Shown here one piece after another: positions 11,576-22,938 of a stretch of DNA of 64,000 nucleotides (positions are counted from its first letter, which is position 1; every line of letters begins with the position of its first letter). Both the position numbers and the translations under genes were made by a program. The stretch is taken from assembly GCF_027887165.1 (NCBI RefSeq), contig NC_077231.1, positions 125,005,987 through 125,069,986 of the forward strand, read 5' to 3'. The DNA is from Monodelphis domestica. Its lineage: Eukaryota > Chordata > Mammalia > Didelphimorphia > Didelphidae. Below the pieces are notes generated by a model, which made no database searches, had not been told where the DNA came from, and saw nothing but the letters and a program-made list of their open reading frames with translations.

Positions 11576-12934
11576 TGGCAACCACTGGTCGTACAAGAAG
11601 TTCTCAATTTTTTTTAAGATAGCCTAGATAATTTTTTTTTAAGCCACATTTCTCCTGCCAAGGCTTTTCGCCCACCCTCACAATGTGGCTTCTCCTGATT
11701 CAGGCCACTCCTGCTGCTAAATCCCAGCAGCTTGCTGCTGCCCGCTCCTGCCTCCAGCCATACACTCCTGACCTTCTTGACCCAGATCACTCACCCAGCC
11801 TCAGCCCCAAACCCAGCTTCAGGCCCCAGCAACTCTATTCCTGATCTCTAGCCTCTGATCCAGATTGCTCATCCAACCCCAGGCCCATCCCCAGGACCCA
11901 GGCTGCTGGTAGCTGCTCCTGTATCTTCTTTGGAATCACAAACCAACTGGTAAAAACTGGGGTGTTCTTTCCTTAACCAAAAATTAGCCTCCACATGGTG
12001 GGGGAGGCCAAGGGGGGAGACAAGGAGAAGGAAGAGACTTTTCTAAGCAGGAAGTTGATTATAAGCATAGTGTATTCTATGAGAGAGCACTGCATTGCCT
12101 ATTTCAAACAGCTTCCAGCTTTAGGATGTTTTTTCATGAGTGCACTGATCATTTTACTTATCTTGCCTGAGATTCAAGGAAGAAATTCATCTCCCTACAA
12201 CAACCCTTTGCCATTTGGTCTTGCCCAGTTTGGGATTCCTAAAACCCATGTTCTCCCTCGCTATGGGAAATACCACAGTACTGACAAAAGGAATCTCAAT
12301 AGATAAAAAAAGGAAGTGTAGGTGAAATTTTTAAGACTTTTCAGACTACAATGTTTTATAAAAGCCTCTGCATTCTTTTAGTATTTTCCTGATTGTTTTG
12401 TTTAAGATTTAATTTTGTGGTTTTAAGTTCATATATTAATGTATTCGATACTATTCTGTTACACTGAATCATTTTAATGTACTGGGTTTTAAATACTGTT
12501 ACATTCTGTTGCTTTCCCCCTATAACTATACTGAACAAATATTATTGAATAAGTCCATATAAAAACATTTTTTTTTCTATTTTGGCTTTGTATTGTAACT
12601 TGTTACATAGAGAATGGATGGATTTCATCAAACTGGTTACAATTGTATAACAACCTTTGGAAAATTTAATGAGCTAAATATCTCAAATTGATTTTGAGAG
12701 GTCTTTAGACATGATTTTTAGATTTTTTTCAACAACTCTGATCATTTTGCCTGCCTCTAACAGGAGATAAAGTCCATTTTAGTAGCTGAAGTGAAGTACA
12801 ATTATAATCCCCACCTCCCAATGGGACATTACAGTCTCATACCTGTGAATTTTAGATTTACTTCACCCTGCTTAGTCTAACAAACAGGAATGTCTACACC
12901 CATACTTAAGGATTAAGAGTTGAGAAGGATGGCC
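11576..12934. other. Sequence between LTRs
   Basis: Contains a CT/CA-rich stretch (11640-11920) full of CCCAG and CCTGAC words and the small ORF at 12079-12306. No retroviral protein motif found. Confidence 0.35.
12079..12306 (+). CDS. Unassigned 75-codon ORF with one hydrophobic segment
   Basis: The ORF is open further upstream (to 11995), but the ATG at 12079 places a hydrophobic stretch (LGCFFMSALIILLILP, about residues 15-31) near the N-terminus, followed by a basic, Asn/Pro/Tyr-rich part ending DKRNLNR. It could resemble a signal peptide or a membrane anchor. It lies between LTRs, has no visible promoter or splice sites, and I do not recognise the family. It may be chance, a remnant of a retroviral gene or a retrocopy of a small host mRNA. 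Confidence 0.2.
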   Translation: MREHCIAYFKQLPALGCFFMSALIILLILPEIQGRNSSPYNNPLPFGLAQFGIPKTHVLPRYGKYHSTDKRNLNR

Positions 12935-13553
12935 TGTGACAGACATGTGCTAGCAAATGACAAATCAGAAACAACTGACAGACCACCTGGGCTGTCTTAA
13001 ATCAAGTTTAAGCTACCATTGGTACAGGTGAGATGCAGGAAATGATGTAAAAAACAGTCTATATATTTCACATCACTTCCTCTCTCCAATCTCTTTTCAT
13101 GGAGAGGTGGCTCTGGCTCTCTTTGGGCAGTGGGGGCATCTTGGCATGGCTGCAGCTATTGTTGGGTTTGGTGGTGAGCGTCCTTGATACAGTACTGGAA
13201 GAAGTTTAGTAGCATGGTACAGGTGAGGCGGCTTCCCTGAGCTCTCTCAGAGCTTAGGCTGATTCCTTTTTCCCTTTACCTTTCTTTCTTAAAAACACCA
13301 TCCTTCTAGGAGGCCCCTCATCTCAGAGGAGGCCTCGTGGCTGGAAGGTCTCTGAACTCCCCTTGGCTCAGGCCAGGCTGGAGAAGTCTTATACCCCTTT
13401 CCCTCTCTCTTCTTCTTAATTCCTTCCCTCTATATTAATAAAATCACCATAAAAATTCCCAAACTGACTTGAGATTTTTATTGGGATTTGAATTAATCCC
13501 TGGGGACCATAAGGATAATATATTGGTCAAAACTCCTAAATTTACCCCTTACA
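12935..13553 (+). mobile_element. Solo LTR, sense
   Basis: TGTGACAGACATGTG ... TTTACCCCTTACA. Contains TATA-like CTATATATTTCA (about 13060), GGAGGCCCCTCATCTCAGAGG, ATTAATAAAATCACC as poly(A) signal and the CCTGGGGACCATAA U5 block also seen at 3.65 kb. Confidence 0.6.
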
Positions 13554-14380
13554 TACCAAAGGAGTTGGGAAGTTGATCCCAGGGCATGGTACCCCTGGAT
13601 GGCTCCCAAAAGAGGAGCACCTCTCATTTATAACTCCTCAGCTCACTTTACCCTTTCACCAGAATGATCTCTAGATTCTTGGTGACATTTTTAGACCCAA
13701 CATCAACAATACAGAGGTTTGGTTTTTTCTAGACTCCTCTGCCACATTTTTGTAATGATGACAGTAATAGATTTAAAAAATACATATATATCTCAGCAAA
13801 GGTTGAAACATTACTACACCTGAAAACTTGTGACAAGTATCCTTTAGCTTCTAAGTTTTTTTTTCTTTAAATGTCATATAGCAGGCTCATGTAAAATATG
13901 ATAGTGGGTTTGTTTGCTATTGTCATTAAATGGACTATTATAACTTTGGGGATTTTGATACTTTTTGAATGTGCATTACATGTTGTACTATTGTTCTTTA
14001 TAAAAAAATATTACTTTGTGAAAATCATTTGCTTGTACTCACAGTGGATCATGGCCAGGTTTGAAAAAGAAATGGATCTCATTTTTTGGTGAGAAACCTT
14101 TGTATTCTACATTTCCTTAGCTGACACAGTATGTCATTGATTATAAGCTATATATTTTTTGTTTTTCAAAACTCTTATTACTATTTTTTCTTGCATGTGC
14201 AATATACTATTTCAGTTTTTTTTATATTTTCTCTCCTTTTTGTATTTGAAGCACATGTTACTAGTGTTGAGAAAATTTTCTTTAACTTTTTTGATTTTAC
14301 AGTAATATAAGTTTAAAATATATTTGCTATAATGTCAATGCATACCCAAAAAGCTTTAGACTATAAAAATGATGACATTG
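13554..14380. other. AT-rich, no assignment
   Basis: Between two retroviral pieces; no motif or repeat I can name. Confidence 0.35.
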
Positions 14381-15386
14381 ATTATTTTAAAAAATTATGG
14401 GACTTTGCTTAATGATTCTGTCTGATTCCAGTACAAGAGAATACAAAAAAGCCATTGCACAGTGCCAAAGAAGCACAAAGCTAAACTGCATAGTGCCAAT
14501 CGAGCACAAGGTCAAAGAGACCAACCAATCCCAATGGGATTGATAAAAATTTTGAGCCATGACAACAGAACTTGAACTTGTTTGGGGTTCAAGGTTGCTG
14601 CTATTTAACATGTGTTAAAAGCAGGTCTTCCTTGTCCCAAATTCAAATATCTCAAATTTGGTTCCTACCTAGCTCCTAAAAATCTAGTCCCTATTCTATC
14701 TTTCATAATGTGGCAACTTTCTGTAGTCCTGGCTACTGATTGGGTAAATGCATAATTGCTTAAATCATTTTAATTGGACCCTGATTCAAGGACCTGTTAT
14801 AGATTTATTTTTCCTTTACTTAGAATTTTTACACATGAGACTTTGATAGTCTATATTTCATCCAGAAATCATTTTTTTATTTGGATTTTTTAAAATATTT
14901 TTTGTTTCTCTTTCCAATTGATTCATATACCCCACAACTCAGCCATGCATCCCTAAGTGATCCCTGTGTTTTTCAATCACCCTCTTCAGGGGTGTATGTA
15001 TAATTATTATTATTTTAAATTGCAAAGTGTCAATTCCTTTTGAGAGTAATTTTAGGTTAAGAAACATGCTACCTCTCCAAATCCAAAAAGTGAACTGTTT
15101 GGAGAAGGCATCATGAAGATGCCTCCACAGACCACACGCTGCACCAGAAGATACAGAGTGAACTTTGGGATGTGGTGATTTGAACTGTGTGGGGTTGAAT
15201 GCATTTGTTTTGTATGTATACTCTTATGCCAAAGGGAACTGCCCCCTAACTGGCTTTTTGTCAATGCACCTAGCAATTATTGGTTTTGTTCCCTTTTCCT
15301 CTTATCCTCAAATTATTGTAATTTCATAGTTGGTATGTTTACAAGACCCACTAGAGAGGCCAGTCTTCCATGGGTCTCAGGGGGGA
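14381..15386 (+). mobile_element. Retroviral-type internal segment, copy B
   Basis: Aligned with 1-1835 without the 827-bp insert. Ends in TCAGGGGGGATG, a purine run directly before the LTR-like TGTATAAATGG, as a polypurine tract would. Frames are closed. Confidence 0.5.
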
Positions 15387-15715
15387 TGTATAAATGGAGA
15401 TTTTGAAGCTTAGACTTCATTCCCCAGAAGTTCTTGGTATTTCCCAGAATTCCCTATAATCTCTCATGTGACTCCATGTTGGCAAGATCACGTTATTGGT
15501 ATTTAACTGGCAGTAACGCTTACCATGTCCTCTCTTCTTGCATGATGTAGCATCAGCAGTGTCGGTGGTAAGGTGGGAATGGCTGAAATGGCTAACCAGC
15601 CATGGGCACATGATTTTTATTTTGTATCCTTTTTTATTCCTTCATTAATAATGATCCTTAATAAACCTCATGAAATATAATATTTTATTATAAGAGAATA
15701 TAATTTAATTTTTAC
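15387..15715 (+). mobile_element. LTR-like repeat, second copy of the pair
   Basis: Matches 11243-11575 from TGTATAAATGGAGATT to GAATATAATTTAATTTT. With copy B before it, this is read as a 3' LTR. Confidence 0.65.
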
Positions 15716-15845
15716 AAGTTCTATACAAAGTTTGGCCCCAGGCTGACACAAATATAGCTGTCTTTCATCACTCATTTCCATCATCACCACACCAGGGCTG
15801 GGAATCCCTGAAGCTGTGAGCAAGGTAGACCCTGAGCTCGTGGCA

Positions 15846-16051
15846 GGCATCCCCTCATTTTCCAATTTTTTGCCACCACAAAGAGTGTGTCTATAAATAT
15901 TTTTGTACAAGTCTCTTTTATTATCTCTTTGGGATATAAACCCAGTAATGGTATGACTGGATCAAAGGGCAGACAGTCTTTTAGCACCCTTTGGGAATAG
16001 TTCCAAATTGCCATCCAGAATGGTTGAATCAATTCACATCTCCACCATCAA
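15846..16051 (-). mobile_element. Antisense L1, second piece
   Basis: Minus strand reads ETCTKIFIDTLFVVAKNWKM, counterpart of the L1 ORF2 block DTCTRMFIAALFTIAKTWN, which directly precedes the block preserved at 8203-8744. About eight bases are missing between the pieces. Confidence 0.9.
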
Positions 16052-16064
16052 TAGCAGTTGATTT
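16052..16064 (+). repeat. Right 13-bp target-site duplication of antisense L1
   Basis: TAGCAGTTGATTT, identical to 8190-8202. Confidence 0.9.
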
Positions 16065-16378
16065 CCTGAAAAAAAACAACAAAATTAATAAATCATTGGT
16101 TAATATAATTCAAAAGAGAAAAGAAAATCAATTCTCTAACATTAAAGATAAGAAGGGTGAATATATTACCAATAAAGATGAAATTAAAGCAATTATTAGG
16201 AATTAGTTTGCTCAATTATATGATAACAAATTTAACAATGGAAGAAAAATGGAAGAATACTTACCAAAAAATAAAATGTCTAGAATATCAGAGCAAGAAA
16301 TAGATTATCTAAATGAAGCTATTTTAGAAAAATAAATTGGACAGGCTATAAATGAACTTCCTAAGAAATAAGCATCAG
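16053..16378 (+). mobile_element. L1 ORF2, sense, right piece
   Basis: Reads NKINKSLVNIIQKRKENQ and ISEQEIDYLNEAI, counterparts of the L1 ORF2 blocks that follow the one at 8070. One short piece continues after the next SINE to about 16690 (EPDRFTSGFY). Confidence 0.85.
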
Positions 16379-16590
16379 AGGGGGAAGCTGAGTGGCTCAG
16401 TAAATTGAGAATCAGGTCCAGAGACAGGAGGTCCTGGGTTCAAACCTGACCTCAGACCCTTCCCAGCTGTGTGACCCTGGGCAAGTCACTTGACCCCCAT
16501 TGCCTAGCCCTTACCACTCTTCTGCCTTGGAACCAATACATAGTATTGATTCCAAGACAGAAGGTAAGGGTTTAAAAAAAAAAAAGAAGA
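16379..16590 (+). repeat. tRNA-headed SINE inserted in L1
   Basis: Full length with A-rich tail. AAGCATCAGA occurs on both sides as target duplication, which dates it after the L1. Confidence 0.95.
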
Positions 16591-16696
16591 AGCATCAGAA
16601 CCAGATAGATTTACAAGTGGATTCTATATAACATTTGAGGATCAACTGATTAGCACTCTTAAAGTTAACAAAGTGCTATACATATGCTAAAGTAGC

Positions 16697-16922
16697 TTGG
16701 TAGATCCTAGGCCTGGAGTCAGAAGACTTAAATTCAAACCCAAACTCAAAAACTTACTAGCTGTATAACCCTGGACAAATCACTCAAATTCTGCTTTAAT
16801 CCACTGGAAAAAGAAATGGCAAACCAATTGTATATCTTTACCAAGAAAATCCCATGGATAGCATTGCTGTGGCCTAGTCTATAGAATTATAAAGAGTTGG
16901 ACACAACTGAATAACAACAAAT
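16697..16922 (+). repeat. SINE with RTE-like tail
   Basis: CCTGGAGTCAGAAGACTTAA head, then AAATGGCAAACCAATTG, CCAAGAAAATCCCATGG and GAGTTGGACACAACTGAATAACAAC, a tail shared with RTE-type LINEs in marsupials. Confidence 0.75.
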
Positions 16923-17130
16923 ACATATGTCATCTCATTTGATCCTTACAACCACCCTGTGGGGTTAGTTGCTATTATTATTCCCATTTTATAGATGACA
17001 TAACTGAGTTTGAACAAGATTAAGTGACTTTCCCTGGGTCACACTATAAATGTACAAGATTTAGTTTTTGAACTAAAGTCTTCCTGATGATAAATCTAGC
17101 ACTTTTACCCCACTATTCTTTGCTTTAAGA
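16923..17130 (-). repeat. CORE/MIR-type SINE, antisense
   Basis: CATCTCATTTGATCCTTACA, ATTCCCATTTTATAGATGA and AAGTGACTTTCCCTGGGTCA form the reversed MIR core. Confidence 0.75.
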
Positions 17131-19032
17131 GACATTTATTATTTTCCACTATCCTTCTCTAGAAAGTTGTGGAAATGGTTTATTTCCTAAACTAGTTTTG
17201 CCCTTAGGTGCCAAGCCTTATAGATGACTAGGAAACAGAGACATTTTGGGCTGAGATGATATGTAGGCATTTTTTACCTTGGTTTGATGATTTGATGATT
17301 GCATTACTAAAAGTTTTGTAGAGCAACCCAATGAAGAAATAAATGTCTGGTGGACACAAGGAGGCTATAGTCTCTTGCCAGAGATAACAAAGATATTATA
17401 TAGGAAAAGTAGAATCAGATAAGTGGACTGATCATAGGCAGTCTGAGTTCTAAGAGTTACACATGAAATAATAAAACATCAAAAAGAAGATATCTCGTGT
17501 TAGAGGTAAACCTTCTGTGACATATTTTTGGAGGACATAGACACCGTAATGCATGTGATGATCACAGATTTCTTGGGATATGTATCAATAGATGGAGTAC
17601 TCACATTAATCATAACATGAATAAATACTTCATGCTTTGTACTATTTATTACTGTAGAAAGTGTCTTTTTAGATAATTAATTTCTAATCTATGTTCTAAA
17701 TTTTGTTTTAAATTATTTTCAGTCCTCAAATTTGTTGGCTTCTTTTCAGCTACAATATTCCCAGAAGATATTCTCAACTTCTTGTTGTTTTTATCTGTAC
17801 CTTTTTGTACATAAATTTGAGAATGTATGGGTCTGTTTTCCTCTAATATTTTGGAATAAACTGGTAATGATTTGACTGTCATCAGTCTTTTTAAAAAATC
17901 CATCATCCCCCCAAAAAGTTATTATCTCTCTTTGACTTGCAACCCCAGTCCAGAGTTCATCACCATATGAAGCAAGAAGAGTAGAGAGGGAATTTCTCCC
18001 TTTCCCATGCCCTAGGAGTGGAAATGGTGGTTGTAGGATTACAATTTTTATCACTGCTGTGATTTTGGGTCAATAATTTTTTATTTAAACTAGTCACACA
18101 AGAATTATTTCTCTATAAAGTAAATACCATTTTGCTGAACACCCATAAGCCTGTTGCTCAAGAGAGAAAGGTTACTGGGCAACTGTTCAAGGTCTGCTTG
18201 CATTATTCACACATCACCACGTAAGTGTGAGGAGCAAATTTTTGTGTTGTCAAAAGGTCACTTTTTTCAAACGAGTGACAAGAAACTTACTTGGTGAACA
18301 GCAACTCATTGTGTCCACCAAGGAAAACATGAGAAAACTGTCTAATGTGGGTCTTGAAGCCTAGAAGCTTATTTTGAGCCACATTATACATAACAAGAGC
18401 AGGAATGTGTAAGGAAAGATTGTGATGACTAAGGGACTGATTCCAGTTCTTGGCTTCTCTCTTTCATTTGCTTAGGGAAGTCAATGCTGTTGTTAGCTGT
18501 AATTGTTATTGTTACTCCTTCTTTGCAAAAAGGACTAGTGTCTCTGGTGTGAGGTCTTGCCTTTTTCAGGGCTGCTCATCCACCTTTGGGGTCCACCTTT
18601 CACCCAGCTCTCGCCTGTGGTCCCAGGAAGCTATAGCCTGCACAGTGGACACATTACAGCAAAACCATCTGGGCAGGTGGGCTAAACCAGGTTAAGGGTA
18701 ACCCAAAGGCCTTGAATTTGTCAGTGAGTTAGAGAGAAATGTCTCTCCCAAGCATGTGAAGACTTTGCCCTCCACACTGGGCAGATAAGAATAATTTGTT
18801 CCAGTGACTAAAAAGGCAGCCGAAGCAGTTGACTACAGAGTACGTAGAGCTTGGTCAGACATCAAAGACCAACTTTGTCAACCACTGCATTCTAAGTCAT
18901 CACCAATTGTCCTGACAGCAGGCTTTGATGAGCACTAATTAGATGAGGAACAATAAGGCCAGTTTCGATGAGTTAAAATGTAGGAGCCTGAAATATTTGA
19001 GGGCTCTGCTTAGGTTGCTGTCTATTCTATAA
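17131..19032. other. Gene-free, no assignment
   Basis: About 1.9 kb with only short chance ORFs on both strands (up to 87 codons, no motif). Confidence 0.4.
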
Positions 19033-19233
19033 TTTTTTAAACCCTTAACTTCTGTTTCGGAACCAAAACTAAGGATCAGTTCCAAGGCAGAAGAGCAGTA
19101 AGCTCTAGGTAACTGATGTCAAGTGACTTGGTGTGGGTCACACTCTTAGGAAGAACCTAAGGTCAAATTTGAACCCAGAACCTCCCATCTCTGGGCCTGG
19201 CTCTGTATCCACTGAGCCATCTACCTGCCCCTA
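19033..19233 (-). repeat. tRNA-headed SINE, diverged
   Basis: AAACCCTTAACTTCTGTTTC to CATCTACCTGCCCC; several changes in the tRNA-like head. Confidence 0.88.
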
Positions 19234-19389
19234 GTTGTACCCTGAATGTTCTATATTACAAAAAAGGTTTGGCAATTGGAGCTAGAAAACTTTCTTAAAG
19301 AGAGAGAGAAGTAGCTGACTATTTTTTCTAGTCTGATACTAGGTATGAGGAGGTCCTACTGACCTCACTGAAAGAATTGAAGATTGTTC

Positions 19390-19750
19390 CTGGATAGATG
19401 GAAAGATATACAGACAAACAGATTGATTGATAGATGGATAGATAGATAAATAGATGATAGATAGAATGATTGATAGATGATGGATAGATAGCTAGATGAT
19501 AAATGATCAATAGAATGATGGATTGATAGAGTTTAGATTGATAGATGGATAGATAAATAAATGAATGGATGGATGGACAGACAGATAGATGGATAGGTAG
19601 ACAGATGAATGGATGGACAGATGGGTGGATGCATAAATATAGATAAATGAACTGATGGATGGATTGATGGATGAACAAATAGATGGATAGATAGGTAGAT
19701 GGATTGGATGGATAGATAGATTGATGGATAGATGGACAGAAGGAAGGATG

Positions 19751-19809
<59 letters not shown>

Positions 19810-19930
19810 GGACTGATGGCTAATGGACAGAAGATGGATGAACAGATGGATAGACAAATAGATACATAGAAAGCTAGGCAGACAGATAGATGGATGGACA
19901 GCCAGATAAATACAGAGATAGCTAGGTGCA
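19390..19930. repeat. GATA/GATG satellite tract
   Basis: About 540 bp of GATA, GATG and GACA tetramers; a pure GATA run of about 14 units at 19751-19808. The 116-132 codon minus-strand Ile/Ser/Leu-rich ORFs are translations of the tetramer. Confidence 0.97.
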
Positions 19931-19959
19931 TAGACTAATTGATGGATAAATCAATAGGT

Positions 19960-20340
19960 CACTTACTAAGTCCTTATTCTGTACCAGGCACTATACTAAA
20001 TGCTGGGTACTGAAATAGTAGATTGAAATAGTGAAACACTGAGGTATATGGATGATACCTCAGTCCCCTTTTAGTGCAATAAAGCAGTCTGTTGTAAAAA
20101 CTAACAGGTTTATTGATAAATAAGAGGGAGGGAGGGAGGACTTAGTATTGAAAATGCCCTAATCACTAATTCTCTCACTTCCCACTTCCTCTAAGTCCAC
20201 TGTGAAGTGGATGCTTCTGTTTCTTGAGGCTCCCTATAAAATCTCCCTGCTTCTGGCTAATACCCCAAAAAGCCCTCTCTATTCTTCCTAACACTATAAA
20301 TCCTCTCTGGTCAGTTTATCAGGATGTAACAGGTTTCAAG
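19960..20340 (-). mobile_element. Possible antisense LTR
   Basis: Antisense AATAAA context (AGGTTTATTGATAAATAAG) and CTATAAAATC further on. No clear ends. Confidence 0.3.
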
Positions 20341-20450
20341 ATAAAAGGATAAACTCTGGATGTTGGAGTTCAACCCAGTTGGACTAGGTCTGAAGTTGAC
20401 CCTCAGCCCTCCCACCAACAACAGCCTCTGGATCACGATATTCTTTGTCA

Positions 20451-20486
20451 GGGTTAGGGTTAGGGTTAGGGTTAGGGTTAGGGTTA
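20451..20486 (+). repeat. Interstitial telomeric repeat (GGGTTA)6
   Basis: Six perfect vertebrate telomere hexamers, 36 bp, followed by GAGA. Confidence 0.97.
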
Positions 20487-21043
20487 GAGAATCTGTAGGA
20501 TCTTCTTCAGAATGGTTCCTTCCAGTGAGGAAAGGTTCTCTTAATGAAATCCTAAGGTTTCCCTTCTCACACTCACAGGCTGGTAGAAACAGGATCAGCA
20601 GAGAAAAGCTCCTTCCTCTCTCAGCTTCAACAAGAAGAGCAGGGTTGGTAGTTGCTCCTTCAAAATCCATCCTTCCACATTCCAGAATCTCTCTAGCATA
20701 TGGTCATGCTAGCCTCTTCAAACCAACTTTTAACTATACATAAATTCATTTATATTTCTGTAATTTCTACCATAATAGTATACAAATATGAGAAAACAAG
20801 ACAGTATTCTCTAGGAACTTACAGAAAACAAACATTTTCTAAAAAATAGTTGATAGTGGAAGAAATGGAGAAAGGCATTGGGAAAGAAAGTAAACAACTG
20901 ACCTGACAATGGATCAACCTAGAGGATGAGTATAGCCTGAATTAGGCTTTGCGGTGATATGGAGGCTCCCAGCAGGGACCAATCACTGAGTGTTCCTCAG
21001 TATGGAGCCACCTGTAAATCTTGAAATTTCTCAGATTTGTGAA

Positions 21044-22050
21044 TGTTAAAAATTTCCACATTGAGGAATCCTCCATTGGAACAAATTCCCTACTGGAAAC
21101 ATTCCCCATTTTGATGTGAGATCTCGCCAGGATCAGAAATGGGAGGACCTCTACTCCACCGGTAGTTAAGACTGCTTTAGGGGGGAAAACTTCTTGCTAA
21201 ACAATGAAAGTACTTGGACCCATGCTTATGATGAGGCAAGGAGTTCTTTGAGCCATGCCTATTTTTAGAATTGATACAATGGGATGCTAGGTACCTATAA
21301 AGGTCGGGCAGGTTTTCTCTTAATGAGATTAGTCGACTCAGCTGTGTTTTCTCTGGTTCAGACCTACTGAGGGGATTAATCGACACAGCAGCATTTTCTC
21401 TGGTTCAGATTTACTGAGGAGATTAGTCAATTTAGCAGGAATTCAGATGGGCAGTCCTTTGGAAAATGTCTACAGTGATTGGTAGATGTAAGGACTTAGG
21501 GGAGGTGACATAGGAGAAAAACCCCTATATAAGAAAAAGCAGAATCTCTTGGGAAGAAATCCTTTTGGAGGATCTCTGATGAGGATCACTTGGGAAGAAT
21601 CTCTTGAGAGAGGTTCTGGAGAAGGGAAGTTCTTGGAGGACAATCTCTAAGGAGGTCTCGCTGGAGCTCCTCTGAGGGGACTCTATCCCTCTGGAGGCTC
21701 TGGAGAGAGGCCCTTTGGAACAGTCTCTGGCTGGAAGGCTCTTTGAGGAGGACACTGGCTGGAACTCTCTCTGGTGAAGTCAGCTGAGATGGAGCTGGCC
21801 TGCTGTCACTAGAATCCTTGCTTAGACAGACCTTGTGGTGAGTGATAAAAGACTGACTGATCTCTCTCTCTTAAGACTCAGGTCTAGGCCATGTTGGCTT
21901 AAGGCCCTTCATACTTATTTCCTTTTTCTCTCTTTCCTTTAATTACTTATTGTATTATTAATTAAATTCTCTAAAAAACCCAGTTGACTTGGGCATATTC
22001 ATAATTTGGGAATATATTCCCTGGCGACCACCTTATATTTGATTTAAAAA
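21044..22050 (+). mobile_element. Large solo LTR, about 1 kb
   Basis: TATA box in CCCTATATAAGAAAAA (about 21525), long R/U5 with many TCTCTTGGG and GGAGGNTCT words, ATTAAATTCTC poly(A) signal near 21961 and a CCTGGCGACC U5 block like the other LTRs here. Right border not exact. Confidence 0.6.
21315..21440 (+). repeat. Three imperfect U3 repeats in the LTR
   Basis: TTTTCTCT..., GAG(A/G)TTA(G/A)TC and CTACTGAGGGGATTAATCG / TTACTGAGGAGATTAGTCA recur with a period of about 54 bp upstream of the TATA box, as enhancer repeats do. Confidence 0.6.
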
Positions 22051-22107
22051 CCAAGACACTGTAGTGAAACAAATATTTTCTGTGGTCAAATTTACTCACC
22101 CTCTCTC

Positions 22108-22278
22108 ATATCTTATCACAATTTATATCTTCCATCATTTTAACTCACTACAGTTTACAACATCAACCATTTTAATTATAACAGTTTATGCCCTTAACTC
22201 TTTTAACTACTTACAATTTATGACCCACAACTATTTTAATTATTACAGTTTAAGCCATATACTATTTTAAATATTACA
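22108..22278. repeat. 32-bp minisatellite, about 5.5 units
   Basis: Units beginning ATTTTAA..TACAGTTTA occur at 22136, 22168, 22200, 22233 and 22264, with a weaker unit before. Degenerate. Confidence 0.75.
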
Positions 22279-22316
22279 CACCTCCCAAGGGAGCAGCAGT
22301 TATAAGAAATAGTAGA

Positions 22317-22520
22317 GGGGGCAGCGGGGTGGCTTAATGGATTGAGAATCAGGTCTAGAGACAGGAGGTCCTAGGTTCAAATCTGGCCTCAGACACTTCC
22401 CAGCTGTGTGACCCTGGGCAAGTCACTTAACCCCCATTACCAAGCCCTTACCACTCTTTTGCCTTGGAGCCAATACATAGTATTGTCTCCAAGATGGAAG
22501 GTAAGGGTTAAAAAAAATAA
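22317..22520 (+). repeat. tRNA-headed SINE
   Basis: Full length; AAATAGTAGAG on both flanks. Confidence 0.94.
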
Positions 22521-22938
22521 ATAGTAGAGCCTACTCTTCCACTAGGGAAGAGACAGTATCTTATGGAGGAGGACAGTGGGCTAATCCCTCTCTGTATCCA
22601 AAGTCACCAAGGGGAAGCAGATAAAAAACATCACACTACTATGAGCTCAGCAGAACTGTGCCTTGCAGGAATGATGAGAATAGCTCCTAGCAGCAACCAC
22701 AGAACAGCAGTAACTACACATGACACCCACATGCCTAACTCTGTACTTGGCAGAGAGGGCCCATCACATAAGATCAGTGAGAAACAGCCCACAAGAGAAA
22801 CACTGCAAAGAGACATGAACCACCACCTCTCCACGTACATGCCCCAGCCATGTGCCATTCTCACCCCTTCATGTATGTTCTTTAGGCATATCCACTCTTC
22901 CCACAGGTGATGTGTTGTATGTGTCAAGATTATAGCCT
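22521..22938. other. Unassigned, both strands open
   Basis: ORFs of 115 (plus) and 98 (minus) codons overlap. Neither has a motif I recognise, and open frames on both strands of a low-stop segment are weak evidence. Confidence 0.3.

Noticed and set aside
19751..19808. CRISPR-like array
   Set aside because: Simple tetranucleotide repeat without spacers in a vertebrate genome.
19328..19931. Overlapping 116-132 codon minus-strand ORFs
   Set aside because: Ile/Ser/Leu/Tyr/His repeats are the translation of GATA/GATG tetramers.
20311..20743. 119- and 127-codon ORFs over the TTAGGG array
   Set aside because: Leu-Thr and Val-Arg runs come from the hexamer; no other motif.
22563..22927. 115-codon plus and 98-codon minus ORFs as a gene
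   Set aside because: Both strands open together, no motif, no splice or promoter context, surrounded by SINEs.
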